A stretch of 41,990 nucleotides of DNA from Chloroflexota bacterium. GTDB lineage: Bacteria; Chloroflexota; Anaerolineae; UBA4142; SHND01. Position 1 is the stretch's first letter. Each line of letters begins with the position of its first letter. Made by a program: the position numbers and the translations under genes. The notes below the pieces were generated by a model. That model ran no database searches, had not been told where the DNA came from, and was given only the letters and a program-made list of their open reading frames with translations. Below, one piece after another: positions 15,039 to 23,212 of the stretch. The stretch lies in NCBI GenBank assembly GCA_016209205.1, contig JACQWQ010000100.1, forward strand, positions 1 through 41,990, read 5' to 3'.

Positions 15039-15066
15039 TTGTCCAAATCCACATTTCGCATACAAT
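15039..15066 (+). promoter_or_regulatory. Putative promoter of the rpsB operon
   Basis: TTGTCC (15039-15044), a 16-bp spacer and TACAAT (15061-15066). This would give a leader of about 350 nt before rpsB that contains three strong hairpins. Confidence 0.45.
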
Positions 15067-15088
15067 AGCGAGTCGTTGCGCTGCGTAT

Positions 15089-15198
15089 GTCATTTCGAAC
15101 GCAGTGAGAAATCTCCCACCAGAGATTTCTCGCAAGAACGGCTGCACAGGACTTGTCATATCGAGCGGAGCGAGATATCTCACTCCGTTCGATATGAC
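15089..15198. repeat. Three copies of a covarying GTCAT...ATCTC hairpin
   Basis: Copies begin at 15089 and 15155 on the plus strand and at 15198 on the minus strand (15172-15198). They share the loop GARCGSAGYGA but differ in the stem arms: ATTTC/GAAAT, then ATATC/GATAT twice. The second and third overlap as an inverted pair. A fourth copy with ATTGC/GCAAT lies inside the GT39 gene. The rest of the 14918-15421 gap holds the TIR-gene duplication, this cluster and the palindrome at 15356; no gene is seen. Confidence 0.85.
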
Positions 15199-15355
15199 AG
15201 TCCTGAGCCCATACAGCCCCTGCGGGCTGACCATCTCGAAATGACAGTTGGTGTAACTCGATATATCAATCAGACACCTCCCCGCGACGTGTGTGTTGCG
15301 CCCGAAAAATGCAATGCGCGTCGCGCTAAAAGGTGTCGTCGGCGAGTCGTTCCCC

Positions 15356-15388
15356 AAACCTCACAGGTCTCCAAGACCTGTGAGGTTT
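15356..15388. repeat. Perfect 15-bp palindrome AAACCTC.AGGTCT, 3-nt loop
   Basis: AAACCTCACAGGTCT, loop CCA, then the exact complement. It lies 34 bp before rpsB. There is no T-run, so it is not a classical terminator. A related palindrome with arms AAACCTCGAAGGTCT lies at 22192-22256. Confidence 0.9.
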
Positions 15389-15421
15389 AAGAAAAGCTCG
15401 CACAAACACAAAAGGAGCCGC

Positions 15422-16267
15422 ATGGCTAGCATTCTTCCCATGAAATCCTTGCTTGAAGCAGGGGTTCATTTCGGTCACCGCACGCGCCGTTGGAATCCAC
15501 GGATGAAGCAATTCATTTTCACCCAGCGCAACGGCATTCACATTATTGATTTGCAGCAAACGATGAGCCGCCTCGAAGAGGCATACAAAGTCGTCCGCGA
15601 CATGGTCGCGGAAGGCGGGATGATTCTTTTCGTCGGCACGAAAAAGCAAGCGCAAGAAACCGTGCAGCAAGAAGCCGCGCGCTGCGGGATGCCGTTCGTC
15701 AACGATCGCTGGCTCGGCGGCGCGCTCACCAATTTCCGCACGATTCGCGCGCGCGCCGATTACATGATTCGTCTCGAAGAACGCCAGGCGATGGGCGAAC
15801 TCGACAAGCTGCCGAAAAAAGAAGCGCTGCTTTTGACGCGCGAACTCGGCAAATTGGAAACGCGTCTCGGCGGTTTGCGCGACATGAAACGCCTGCCCAA
15901 GATGCTTTTCATCGTGGACACGCTGCACGAACAAATCTCCATCAACGAAGCGCTCACGCTCGACATTCCCATCGTCGCGTTGTGCGACACCAATTCCGAT
16001 CCGTTCCCGATTCAATATCCCATTCCCGCGAATGACGACGCGATTCGCGCGATCAAACTCATCACCGCGAAAATCGCGGACGCGGTCATCGAAGGCAAAA
16101 ACATTCGCGGCGTCGTCGCGGCGGAACAATTGGAAGAAGGCGTGCATGCCGAAATGCAGAGCGAATTGGAACAGGCGCTTTCGTTCGAGCCGGGCGATTC
16201 GGATTTGTTGGGTACCACAGCCGAAGCAGAAATTGTCGAGAGCGTTGCAGTGGAAAAAGGTGAATAA
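15422..16267 (+). CDS. rpsB: 30S ribosomal protein S2
   Basis: 281 residues from the ATG at 15422, preceded by AAAAGGAG at 8 bp. The upstream in-frame extension only translates repeats and is rejected. [22 protein letters not shown], the [18 protein letters not shown] segment and [20 protein letters not shown] are diagnostic of S2, which binds the back of the 30S head/platform. There is a C-terminal acidic tail beyond about 235. The TAA stop overlaps the ATG of tsf (TAATG), the usual coupling. The operon continues with tsf, pyrH, frr, uppS and cdsA. The long hairpin-rich leader may carry regulation (inference). Confidence 0.97.
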   Translation: MASILPMKSLLEAGVHFGHRTRRWNPRMKQFIFTQRNGIHIIDLQQTMSRLEEAYKVVRDMVAEGGMILFVGTKKQAQETVQQEAARCGMPFVNDRWLGGALTNFRTIRARADYMIRLEERQAMGELDKLPKKEALLLTRELGKLETRLGGLRDMKRLPKMLFIVDTLHEQISINEALTLDIPIVALCDTNSDPFPIQYPIPANDDAIRAIKLITAKIADAVIEGKNIRGVVAAEQLEEGVHAEMQSELEQALSFEPGDSDLLGTTAEAEIVESVAVEKGE

Positions 16268-16863
16268 TGGCAACTCCAGCTGAATTGATCAAAAAATTGC
16301 GCGAAGAAACGGGCGCGGGCATTTTGGACGCCAAAAAGACGCTCGACGAGATGGGCGGCGATTACGACAAAGCATTGAGCATCTTGAAAGCCAAAGCAAT
16401 CGCCAAAGCGGACAAGAAGGCGGTGGAACGCACCGCCAAGGACGGCGTGATTGAAACGTACGTGCACAATGGCAAAGTCGGCGTCTTGGTCGAATTGAAT
16501 TGCGAGACTGATTTCGTCGCGCGCTTGCCGCAATTCAAAGAAGCCGCGCACGCGGTGGCGCTGCAAATCGCGGCAATGAATCCGAAATATGTTTCGCCCG
16601 AAAGCATTCCGGCGGACGAATTGGAAGCGACCAAGAAAACATTCGAGCAAGCGACGCGCGCCGAAGGCAAGCCCGAAACCATTATCCCGAAAATCGTAGA
16701 GGGCAAACTCGCCAAGTATTACGCCGAAACGTGTCTCTTGAATCAACCGTACATCAAGGACGACAAGCAGACGATTGAAGAATTGATCAAGCAAGCCAGC
16801 GCGCAGACCGGCGAAAAAATCGTCGTGCGGCGCTTTGTGCGCTACGCGTTAGGCGAAGAGTAA
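16267..16863 (+). CDS. tsf: Elongation factor Ts
   Basis: 198 residues, the short form without the second core repeat found in E. coli; Thermus and several Chloroflexota have such short EF-Ts. The N-terminal UBA-like part (ELIKKLREETGAGILDAKKTL) and the TDFVAR motif in ELNCETDFVARLPQF are the EF-Tu-contacting elements. It recycles EF-Tu from GDP to GTP form. Start and stop overlap rpsB (TAATG). A rho-independent terminator follows 33 bp after the stop. Confidence 0.97.
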   Translation: MATPAELIKKLREETGAGILDAKKTLDEMGGDYDKALSILKAKAIAKADKKAVERTAKDGVIETYVHNGKVGVLVELNCETDFVARLPQFKEAAHAVALQIAAMNPKYVSPESIPADELEATKKTFEQATRAEGKPETIIPKIVEGKLAKYYAETCLLNQPYIKDDKQTIEELIKQASAQTGEKIVVRRFVRYALGEE

Positions 16864-16895
16864 AGCACAAAGGAAATTTGCGAACAGGGTTCGCG

Positions 16896-16937
16896 AGGAA
16901 TTGAGGGAAATTTAATTCCATCAATTCCTTTTTTTTT
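16896..16937 (+). terminator. Rho-independent terminator after tsf
   Basis: AGGAATTGA (16896-16904) pairs with TCAATTCCT (16921-16929), followed directly by a run of eight T. The loop contains a small secondary pairing GGAAATTTAATTCC. It separates rpsB-tsf from pyrH. Confidence 0.8.
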
Positions 16938-16949
16938 CTAGTTTTTATG

Positions 16950-16955
16950 TATAAT
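16950..16955 (+). promoter_or_regulatory. -10 box of pyrH promoter
   Basis: TATAAT preceded by TG, directly downstream of the tsf terminator, 15 nt before the pyrH ATG. It suggests that pyrH-frr-uppS-cdsA can be transcribed independently. Confidence 0.55.
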
Positions 16956-16970
16956 GCAACCGGAGGAGGA

Positions 16971-17693
16971 ATGGCAGGGCAGCCGAAATTCAAACGCATT
17001 CTGTTAAAACTCGGCGGTGAATCGCTGTCGGGACGCGGCGAAAACGGCATTGATCCCGAAATGGTCGCGTACGTCGGCGACGAAATTCAAGCCGTCAAGC
17101 AACACGGCGTCGAAATTGCGATCGTCATCGGCGGGGGCAACTTTTGGCGCGGCACGGACCCGTACGCGAAACAAATTGACCGCGCGACCGCCGATTACAT
17201 GGGCATGTTAGCCACCGTCATTAACGCGCTCGCCCTTCAGGATGCGCTCGAAAAACGCGGCATGGAAACGCGTGTGATGACCGCGATTGAAATGCACGAA
17301 ATCGCCGAGCCGTACATCCGCCGCCGCGCGATCCATCATCTCGAAAAAGGGTTCATTGTTATTTTCGGCGCGGGCACGGGCAATCCCTTTTTCACGACCG
17401 ATACGGCGGGGGCGCTGCGCGCGCAGGAAATCAACGCGCAGGTTTTGATGAAAGCGACCAAAGTAGACGGCGTGTACGACAAGGACCCGCACCATTTTAC
17501 GGATGCAAAAAAATTTGAACGCCTCACCTACACCGACGCGCTGCTGAGCGAACAGGTACGCGTGCTCGACGACACTGCCATTACCATCTGCAAGGAACAC
17601 GGACTGCCCATCGTCGTTTTCGACCTCAACACCCCGCGCTCCATCGAACGCGCCGTAATGGGCGAAGCGGTGGGGACGACTATAGGAAAGTAA
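16971..17693 (+). CDS. pyrH: UMP kinase
   Basis: 240 residues. GGAGGAGG immediately upstream decides for the ATG at 16971 rather than 16947. [15 protein letters not shown] (ATP site Lys), [10 protein letters not shown], the [12 protein letters not shown] signature of the amino-acid-kinase fold and a [11 protein letters not shown] motif are all present. The hexameric cytoplasmic enzyme phosphorylates UMP to UDP. Its own promoter and the terminator upstream separate it from tsf. The spacer to frr is a mirrored heptamer repeat. Confidence 0.97.
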   Translation: MAGQPKFKRILLKLGGESLSGRGENGIDPEMVAYVGDEIQAVKQHGVEIAIVIGGGNFWRGTDPYAKQIDRATADYMGMLATVINALALQDALEKRGMETRVMTAIEMHEIAEPYIRRRAIHHLEKGFIVIFGAGTGNPFFTTDTAGALRAQEINAQVLMKATKVDGVYDKDPHHFTDAKKFERLTYTDALLSEQVRVLDDTAITICKEHGLPIVVFDLNTPRSIERAVMGEAVGTTIGK

Positions 17694-17696
17694 AGA

Positions 17697-17763
17697 GGAG
17701 TGAGGACTGAGGACTGAGTCGCAAATTCTTACTCAGTCCTCAGCCCTCATCACTCAGCACTCT
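17697..17763. repeat. Mirrored heptamer repeat between pyrH and frr
   Basis: GAGTGAGGACTGAGGACTGAG (heptamer GAGGACT) at about 17698-17718 is mirrored by ACTCAGTCCTCAGCCCTCATC at 17731-17751. The hairpin ends 15 bp before the frr start codon, and no ribosome-binding site is evident. Confidence 0.9.
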
Positions 17764-17765
17764 AT

Positions 17766-18323
17766 ATGATAGACGATGTTAAAGCCGAAGCCGAAGGCAA
17801 AATGAAAAAGGCGCTCGAAGCTATGAAACGCGACTTTCAAGCCATGCGCACGGGACGCGCGTCGCCTTCACTGGTCGAGCCGCTCAAAATTGATTATTAC
17901 GGCACGCCGACGCCCTTGCAGCAATTGGCGACCGTGAGCGTTCCCGAAGCGCGCCAGATTCTCATCAAACCGTACGACACGTCCCAAATCAAAGCGATTG
18001 AAAGAGCCATTCTTGCGTCCGAGCTCGGGATTACGCCCAACAACGACGGCAAAATGATTCGTCTCATCCTGCCGCCGCTCACCGAAGAACGCCGCCGCGA
18101 AATGACCAAACTGGTCAGGCGGCGCGTCGAAGAAGGACACATCGCCATCCGCAACATCCGGCACCAGGGCATCAAAGACCTCGAAGAGCTGGAAAATGAA
18201 AAAATGATCACCGAAGACCAGCACAAGCGCGGCAAAGAAATGCTGGACGACTTGACCAAAAAATACGTCGCCGAAGCCGATGCGCTGGGCAAGAAAAAAG
18301 AAGACGAAGTGATGGAGGTATAG
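17766..18323 (+). CDS. frr: Ribosome recycling factor
   Basis: 185 residues, the standard length. [47 protein letters not shown] and [24 protein letters not shown] are textbook RRF motifs of the three-helix bundle. With EF-G it splits post-termination ribosomes. It sits in the conserved pyrH-frr-uppS order. Start chosen at the ATG giving [13 protein letters not shown]. Confidence 0.97.
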   Translation: MIDDVKAEAEGKMKKALEAMKRDFQAMRTGRASPSLVEPLKIDYYGTPTPLQQLATVSVPEARQILIKPYDTSQIKAIERAILASELGITPNNDGKMIRLILPPLTEERRREMTKLVRRRVEEGHIAIRNIRHQGIKDLEELENEKMITEDQHKRGKEMLDDLTKKYVAEADALGKKKEDEVMEV

Positions 18324-18325
18324 AA

Positions 18326-18401
18326 ATTGGAAGTTGGAAGTTGGAAATTGGAATGGGCATACTCATTCTAACTTCCAACCTCTAACCTCCAATCTCCAAG
18401 C
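18326..18401. repeat. Mirrored heptamer repeat between frr and uppS
   Basis: TTGGAAG heptamers at 18327-18354 are mirrored by ACTTCCAACCTCTAACCTCCAA-type units at 18370-18398. The second arm abuts the uppS ATG. An upstream in-frame ATG at 18334 would translate the repeat. Confidence 0.9.
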
Positions 18402-18402
18402 T

Positions 18403-19140
18403 ATGGCTGCTGTCTTGGAACGATCTAACGGCGCGAACGATTTGGCGCACATTCCCACGCACGTTGCCATCATCATGGACGGCAATGGACGCTGGGCGAA
18501 AGCGCGCGGGCTGCCGCGTTTGATGGGGCATCGCGCGGGCGTGGAAAACATTCGCCGCATCCTGACCGCGTGCGTCGAATTCGGCATCCGCTATCTCACC
18601 ATCTATGCCTTTTCGACCGAAAACTGGAATCGCCCGCTCGACGAAGTGCGCGGCTTGATGACGATTTTGGAGCAAACGATTCAACGCGAAACGCCGGAAT
18701 TGAACAAGAACGGCGTGTGCATCCGCCATCTCGGTCGCACGGACGGCTTGTCGCCGCAACTGCAAAAATTAATTCGCGACGCGGTGACGCTGACCCAAGA
18801 CAACCAGCGCCTCATTCTCAATGTCGCGTTCAATTACGGCGGGCGCGCGGAAATCGTGGACGCGGTCAAACAAATCGTCGCGGACGGGATTCCCCCGGAG
18901 CAGATCACCGAAGAACTCATCACAAACTATTTGTACACGCAAGGCACGCCCGATCCCGATCTGGTCATTCGGACCGCGGGCGAGATGCGCCTGTCCAATT
19001 ATTTGATCTGGCAATCGGCGTACGCGGAATATTATGCCACGCCTACGTATTGGCCCGATTTTGACAAAGAGGAATTGTTCCGCGCGCTGCACGCGTACAA
19101 TCAACGCGAACGCCGTTTCGGTAAAGTATTAAAGCCCTGA
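18403..19140 (+). CDS. uppS: Polyprenyl diphosphate synthase (undecaprenyl-type)
   Basis: 245 residues from the ATG at 18403. The catalytic region [17 protein letters not shown] with D26 and the later [25 protein letters not shown] and [20 protein letters not shown] motifs identify a cis-prenyltransferase. It makes the C55-type lipid carrier for peptidoglycan and glycans from farnesyl diphosphate and isopentenyl diphosphate, at the membrane surface. An N-terminal extension from 18334 is rejected because it is repeat-derived. cdsA follows by 27 bp. Confidence 0.95.
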   Translation: MAAVLERSNGANDLAHIPTHVAIIMDGNGRWAKARGLPRLMGHRAGVENIRRILTACVEFGIRYLTIYAFSTENWNRPLDEVRGLMTILEQTIQRETPELNKNGVCIRHLGRTDGLSPQLQKLIRDAVTLTQDNQRLILNVAFNYGGRAEIVDAVKQIVADGIPPEQITEELITNYLYTQGTPDPDLVIRTAGEMRLSNYLIWQSAYAEYYATPTYWPDFDKEELFRALHAYNQRERRFGKVLKP

Positions 19141-19167
19141 GTATTTTTCTCTCTACGCCTTGATTCC

Positions 19168-19968
19168 ATGCTAACGCGGCTTATCTCGTCAAATATCCTC
19201 GCCATGCTCGCCGTCATTGCGGTTATTTTGGGCGGAGGGTGGCTCTTGGCTCTGTATGGCACGGGCTTTATGCTCGCCGCGTACGAGTATTACAACATGA
19301 CGCGGTTGGGCGGGCATCGCCCGCTGTGGATTCCCGCCCTCGTCTTGATCGCCGCGCTCTCGGTCAATGCGTCGCTCCATCCGCAGCTCCCTTTTGATTT
19401 CACCACGTTCATTCTCGTCCTCGCGGCTGCCATCCCGCCGTTGTGGGAACTCTCGCGTACAGACCATCAGGGCTTTTTGCTCAATTGGGCGCTGATGCTG
19501 TTGGGTGTGGTGTACATCGGATTGTTAGGCACGTACACGTTTCGGCTGCGCAATTTGCAGGACGGCGCGGCGCTGTTGTTTATTCCCCTGCTCGGCATCT
19601 GGCTCACGGATATTTTTGCGTACTTGGCGGGACGCCTTTGGGGCAAGACGCCATTCTTTCCCGACATCAGTCCCAAGAAAACGCGTCAAGGCGCGATAGG
19701 CGGAATCATCGCCGGGACGTTGACCGTGGGAATTTTGGGCTGGGTTTTTGGAATGCCGGTGTGGGCTTCGTTTCTCTGCGGTGTTTGTATCGCCGTGCTG
19801 ACGACGGCGGGCGACCTCACCGAATCGCTCATCAAACGCAATTTGGGCGTCAAAGATTCCGGCACGTTGATCGCCGGCCACGGCGGGGTCTTTGATCGTC
19901 TCGACAGTATGTTTATTCCGTTGGCATTCGCGTATTTTTTCTTTACGGTGGTGTTGGGATATAGGTAG
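19168..19968 (+). CDS. cdsA: Phosphatidate cytidylyltransferase
   Basis: 266 residues with about 7-8 membrane helices. The C-terminal signature is complete: SLIKRNLGVKDSGTLIAGHG then GVFDRLDSM. The middle segment WLTDIFAYLAGRLWGKTP carries the conserved Asp. It forms CDP-diacylglycerol from phosphatidate and CTP. It stands downstream of uppS as in most bacteria. The usual next genes dxr and rseP are missing here, and a repeat-rich spacer leads instead to the 7TM-GAF gene. Confidence 0.95.
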   Translation: MLTRLISSNILAMLAVIAVILGGGWLLALYGTGFMLAAYEYYNMTRLGGHRPLWIPALVLIAALSVNASLHPQLPFDFTTFILVLAAAIPPLWELSRTDHQGFLLNWALMLLGVVYIGLLGTYTFRLRNLQDGAALLFIPLLGIWLTDIFAYLAGRLWGKTPFFPDISPKKTRQGAIGGIIAGTLTVGILGWVFGMPVWASFLCGVCIAVLTTAGDLTESLIKRNLGVKDSGTLIAGHGGVFDRLDSMFIPLAFAYFFFTVVLGYR

Positions 19969-20160
19969 ACAGGGGACAGGTATACAGGTAAATAGGGAAA
20001 CAAGGGAATAGGTAGACAGGTAAGTAGGGAAACAAGTAGATAGGTAAGTAGGGAAACAAAGGAACAAGTAGATAGGTAAGTAGGGAAACAAAGGAACAGG
20101 TAGACACGCGCGAACATTTCTACCTGTTTCCCTGTCTACTTGTATCCCTGTCTACCCTCT
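19966..20160. repeat. Long repeat array with mirrored end, after cdsA
   Basis: Units of GGTAGACAGG, GGTAAGTAGGGAAACAA and AGGAACAAGTAGATA variants fill 19966-20105. The reverse-complement form (TACCTGTTTCCCTGTCTAC) follows at 20122-20157. Over 130 bp of one arm could pair with the 40-bp second arm in several registers. Confidence 0.9.
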
Positions 20161-20202
20161 TCCTGATTACCATTTTTTCCGTCTCCGCGTATACTTGTTT
20201 CC

Positions 20203-22104
20203 ATGTTGGACCTGTTTTTACAAATTCTCTCGCTCGGCAACTTTCTCCTCGCGGCAGCGCTCGTCATCATCACCTTTGCTCTGCTCTTGTGGCTCACTCC
20301 ACAAAGTTGGCGCAATCCCGTACCTCGCGCGTTCAGTGCGCTGCTGACGTTCGTCGGCATCGTCTATATCGGCCAGGTTTTCCTGCTGCGCACCATTTCG
20401 CTTGATGCGGCGGAACAATTGCTGCGTTTTAAATGGATCGGCATCGCGTTTGTTCCGGCGGCGTATCTGCACTTTTCCAACGCGGTGCTGCGCTCGACGT
20501 TTTACAATTCGCGCGTGCGCCGCGCGGCGACGCTGGGCGCGTATGTTACCGGCGTCGTTTTCCTCGGGCTGGTTATCTTTACCGATCGCGTCGTCGGCGC
20601 GCCGTTCAATTATCCCTTTGCGACACAATTGCGCGCCGGGCCGCTCTTTCCGTTTTTTGCGATTTACTTTTTCGCGACGACGGCGTGGGGCATTTACAAC
20701 ATCGAATTGGCGCGGCGGCGCACGCTGACGCCTACCTCCAGACGTCGCCTGCGCCGTTTGGGCTTTGCGTTCATCGCGCCCGCGTTCGGCGTTTTTCCCT
20801 ATCTCGTCTTTTCCGTTTTTCCTTCGCTCATCCCGCCGCTGGTCTTATTGCTGCTCACGTTCTTTGGCAGCATTGCGTTAATCCTGATGCTGGTCGTCAT
20901 GGCATACACCGTCACGTACCAAGGCGCGCTCGCGCCCGACCGCATCATCAAACAAAAATTCATTCACTATCTTTTGCGCGGTCCGCTCGTCGCGGTCGGC
21001 GTGGTGACGGCAATGACGATTGTGCCCATCATCGAACATGTTGCGCCGGTAAGCCGCGATACGCTGCTCGCCGCCACAGTAATCGTCGGCGTAATCGTTT
21101 TTGAAATGCTCATCAGTCGCGGCAAAGCGTACATTGACCGCGTGCTGTTTTGGCAAGACCGTCGCGAAATCAACCAAATTCAAAAACTCGACGCGCGCTT
21201 GTTGACCACGAGCGATTTACGCCAACTGCTCGAAAACATTCTCGCCGCGATGTGCGACCTGCTGCGCGTGCAAAGCGGTTTCGCCCTCGCCGTTCAAGCC
21301 GACGGGTGGAAACTCGAAGCGCTGGTCGGCGCGCGCGAACCGGTGCAAAGATTCATGCACGGGCAGACGACGCCGCCAAACTTTGCGAACGGCAAATCGA
21401 ACCAGCCGCACTTTTTCGTGGTGGGCGATTATTGGTTGTATCCGCTCAAGGTGAACGGCAGCGATACGGTGGTGGGCGTGATCGGCGTTGCGGCGCGCTC
21501 CGCACAGCCCGATTTGACCGAGCACGAAAACGAATTGGTCAGCGCGCTCGCGTCGCAAGCGGAACTCGCGTTAGAAGACCGCGCGCTGCAAAAGAATGTG
21601 TTTGACGCGTTGGAACAAATCGGCAGCGAGGTGGAAGCGTTACAGCGCGTGCAGGCGAAACCGCGCGTGATTGGCGGCATGGCGGGTGAACGCGTGGAAG
21701 AAGAACTCGTCGCGTCGCCCGATTTCAACCGCGCCATCAAAGGCGCGCTCGACGATTATTGGGGCGGACCCAAACTGACGCACTCGCCCTTGCTGCAACT
21801 GAACATCGTGCAGCAGTCGCTCGACGCGTACGACCAAAATCCGACGCGCGCGCTGCGCGGCATTCTCGCCGCAGCGATTGAAGCCCTGCGCCCCGAAGGT
21901 TCGCGTTCCCTCACCGCGCCGGAATGGGTTTTGTACAACATCCTCGAACTCAAAGTGATACAGGGTCTGAAAGTGCGCGACATTGCGTCCAAACTCGCCA
22001 TGAGCGAAAGCGACCTGTATCGCAAACAGCGCGTCGCGATTCAAGAAGTGGCGAAAGCGGTGCAGCAGATGGAGCAAAGGGACACCAAGACGCCGCCGGT
22101 GTGA
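20203..22104 (+). CDS. 7TM-GAF-HTH sensor-like protein without kinase core
   Basis: 633 residues. Seven to nine hydrophobic segments fill residues 1-300, in the style of the 7TM region found at the N-terminus of some histidine kinases. A short helical linker (RREINQIQKLDARLLTTSDL) leads into a GAF domain (about 335-470). A C-terminal region of about 90 residues ends with an HTH-like segment LKVRDIASKLAMSESDLYRKQRVAIQEVAKAVQ. No H-box, ATPase or cyclase domain is present. It may sense a ligand at the membrane and act through the HTH (inference). A remnant of a homologous 3' end lies at 23077-23151, downstream of the toxin-antitoxin pair. Confidence 0.75.
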   Translation: MLDLFLQILSLGNFLLAAALVIITFALLLWLTPQSWRNPVPRAFSALLTFVGIVYIGQVFLLRTISLDAAEQLLRFKWIGIAFVPAAYLHFSNAVLRSTFYNSRVRRAATLGAYVTGVVFLGLVIFTDRVVGAPFNYPFATQLRAGPLFPFFAIYFFATTAWGIYNIELARRRTLTPTSRRRLRRLGFAFIAPAFGVFPYLVFSVFPSLIPPLVLLLLTFFGSIALILMLVVMAYTVTYQGALAPDRIIKQKFIHYLLRGPLVAVGVVTAMTIVPIIEHVAPVSRDTLLAATVIVGVIVFEMLISRGKAYIDRVLFWQDRREINQIQKLDARLLTTSDLRQLLENILAAMCDLLRVQSGFALAVQADGWKLEALVGAREPVQRFMHGQTTPPNFANGKSNQPHFFVVGDYWLYPLKVNGSDTVVGVIGVAARSAQPDLTEHENELVSALASQAELALEDRALQKNVFDALEQIGSEVEALQRVQAKPRVIGGMAGERVEEELVASPDFNRAIKGALDDYWGGPKLTHSPLLQLNIVQQSLDAYDQNPTRALRGILAAAIEALRPEGSRSLTAPEWVLYNILELKVIQGLKVRDIASKLAMSESDLYRKQRVAIQEVAKAVQQMEQRDTKTPPV

Positions 22105-22155
22105 TTTGCGCCCGCAGTTTGGAAAACGGCGGCAAAAGAAGGAAAGAAAGAACGC

Positions 22156-22256
22156 CGTAGTAACGATTTCAATCGTGGGGTCTGAGCGGAGAGACCTTCG
22201 AGGTTTTTACCGCAAGCGATTGAATCTACGCGGATCGTATGAAACCTCGAAGGTCT
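22156..22256. repeat. REP-like hairpin plus AAACCTC palindrome upstream of the TA operon
   Basis: CGTAGTAACGATTTCAATCGT at 22156-22176 is a REP-like hairpin with GTAG at its base. AGACCTTCGAGGTTT (22192-22206) and its exact complement (22242-22256) form a 15-bp stem with a 35-nt loop. Together with the promoter they fill the gap between the GAF gene and the antitoxin. Confidence 0.85.
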
Positions 22257-22287
22257 TTCCCTAGACCAAAGAGGAATCTGGTTCAAT

Positions 22288-22337
22288 TTGAACAATCCGA
22301 GAAAAACTGGTATATTGTACATATCTTACAGTATGTA
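22288..22337 (+). promoter_or_regulatory. Promoter and palindromic operator of the toxin-antitoxin operon
   Basis: TTGAAC (22288-22293), 17 bp, TATATT (22311-22316). Directly after the -10 comes TACATA, 8 nt, TATGTA (22318-22337), covering the expected start of transcription. This fits autorepression by the Phd-type antitoxin (inference). A weak AGGAG lies before the start codon. Confidence 0.65.
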
Positions 22338-22362
22338 ACGTCTGTACAGCAGGAGTCGAATT

Positions 22363-22638
22363 ATGGACAAAAGTATTGGGATTGCAGAGGCGCGCACGAC
22401 GTTGCGCGAAATTGTGGACCAAGTGCAACTCAAAGGCGAGTCCTACATTATCAAGCGCAATGGCAAACCTGCGGCGGCAGTCGTGCCGGTGGCCGTGTAC
22501 GAAAATTGGAAACGCGAACGTAAAGCGTTTTTCGATCAGGTGCGCGTCTTTCAACAGCGCGCGAATCTTGACCCCGCAGAAGCAGACCAGCTGGCCGCCG
22601 AAGCCATCCGCGCAGTACGCAAGGGGCGCAAAAAATAA
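22363..22638 (+). CDS. Phd/YefM-type antitoxin
   Basis: 91 residues. The N-terminus MDKSIGIAEARTTLREIVDQ and KGESYIIKRNGKPAAAVVPVAVYE match the Phd/YefM DNA-binding fold. The C-terminal part (about 50-91), rich in charged residues, would wrap the toxin. The stop TAA overlaps the toxin ATG (TAATG). The palindromic operator at the promoter fits autoregulation. Confidence 0.9.
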   Translation: MDKSIGIAEARTTLREIVDQVQLKGESYIIKRNGKPAAAVVPVAVYENWKRERKAFFDQVRVFQQRANLDPAEADQLAAEAIRAVRKGRKK

Positions 22639-23072
22639 TGCTTGTCGTTCTGGACACGAACGTTTTCTTGAGCGCGTTTCTCTCGCCGCGCGGAACGCCC
22701 GCAGAAATTCTGCGGCGCTGGGAAGCGGAAGCATTTGAGGTCGCGACCTCGCCGACACTGCGCGCAGAACTATCGCGAACATTGGACTATTCCAAAATCA
22801 CGAAATATCTCAAAGCATCTGACGCGGAAATTCAGAATACGTTACGCCGTCTAGCATTGGCGCCACTGAACCGAGAACCAACCGTGCAGCTCGATGTTGT
22901 CAAGCGCGACCGCGATGATAACCGCGTCTTGGAATGCGCAGTAGAGGTTGGCGCAGAATATATTGTCACTGGCGATGAGGATTTGTTGGAACTCCAAGAA
23001 TACGACGGCATCCAAATCTTATCGCCAGCAGAATTCGTAAGATTACTTGACGCCCAAGCAGATGAGGAGTGA
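22638..23072 (+). CDS. PIN-domain toxin (COG1569/VapC-like)
   Basis: 144 residues. VVLDTNVFLSAFLSPRGTPA with D6, E44, D94 in RDRDDNRVLECA, and D113/D115 in VTGDEDLLELQEYDGI supply the acidic cluster of a PIN ribonuclease. Such toxins usually cleave tRNA or rRNA and are held by the cognate antitoxin, here the Phd-type protein encoded just upstream with overlapping start. The stop is followed within 5 bp by a remnant of the GAF-gene 3' end. Confidence 0.9.
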   Translation: MLVVLDTNVFLSAFLSPRGTPAEILRRWEAEAFEVATSPTLRAELSRTLDYSKITKYLKASDAEIQNTLRRLALAPLNREPTVQLDVVKRDRDDNRVLECAVEVGAEYIVTGDEDLLELQEYDGIQILSPAEFVRLLDAQADEE

Positions 23073-23076
23073 ACCG

Positions 23077-23151
23077 CGCGTCACGATTCAAAAAGTCGCC
23101 AAAGCGGCGCAGCAGATGGAACAGCGAGAAACCAAGACACCGCCTGGATAA
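23077..23151 (+). pseudogene. Remnant of the 3' end of a 7TM-GAF-HTH paralogue
   Basis: 25 codons, RVTIQKVAKAAQQMEQRETK plus TPPG and stop, match the last codons of the gene at 20203-22104 (RVAIQEVAKAVQQMEQRDTK plus TPPV) with scattered substitutions. Nothing upstream of it is related, because the toxin gene ends 5 bp before. The toxin-antitoxin cassette is therefore bracketed by two related 3' ends. Confidence 0.85.
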
Positions 23152-23173
23152 GAGGACAATTATGCAAAAACAG

Positions 23174-23212
23174 AAACAGCCACATTCTTGGTAGACGTGG
23201 CTGTTTCATTTT
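23174..23212. terminator. Bidirectional terminator between the TA pair and the minus-strand pair
   Basis: AAACAGCCAC (23174-23183) pairs with GTGGCTGTTT (23197-23206). On the minus strand the stem is followed by CTGTTTTTG, on the plus strand by CATTTT. It stands between convergent genes and overlaps the last codon position of the minus-strand gene. Confidence 0.75.

Noticed and set aside
15326..16273. Long antisense frame opposite rpsB
   Set aside because: Caused by the codon bias of rpsB; no motif, no start signal, and rpsB is certain.
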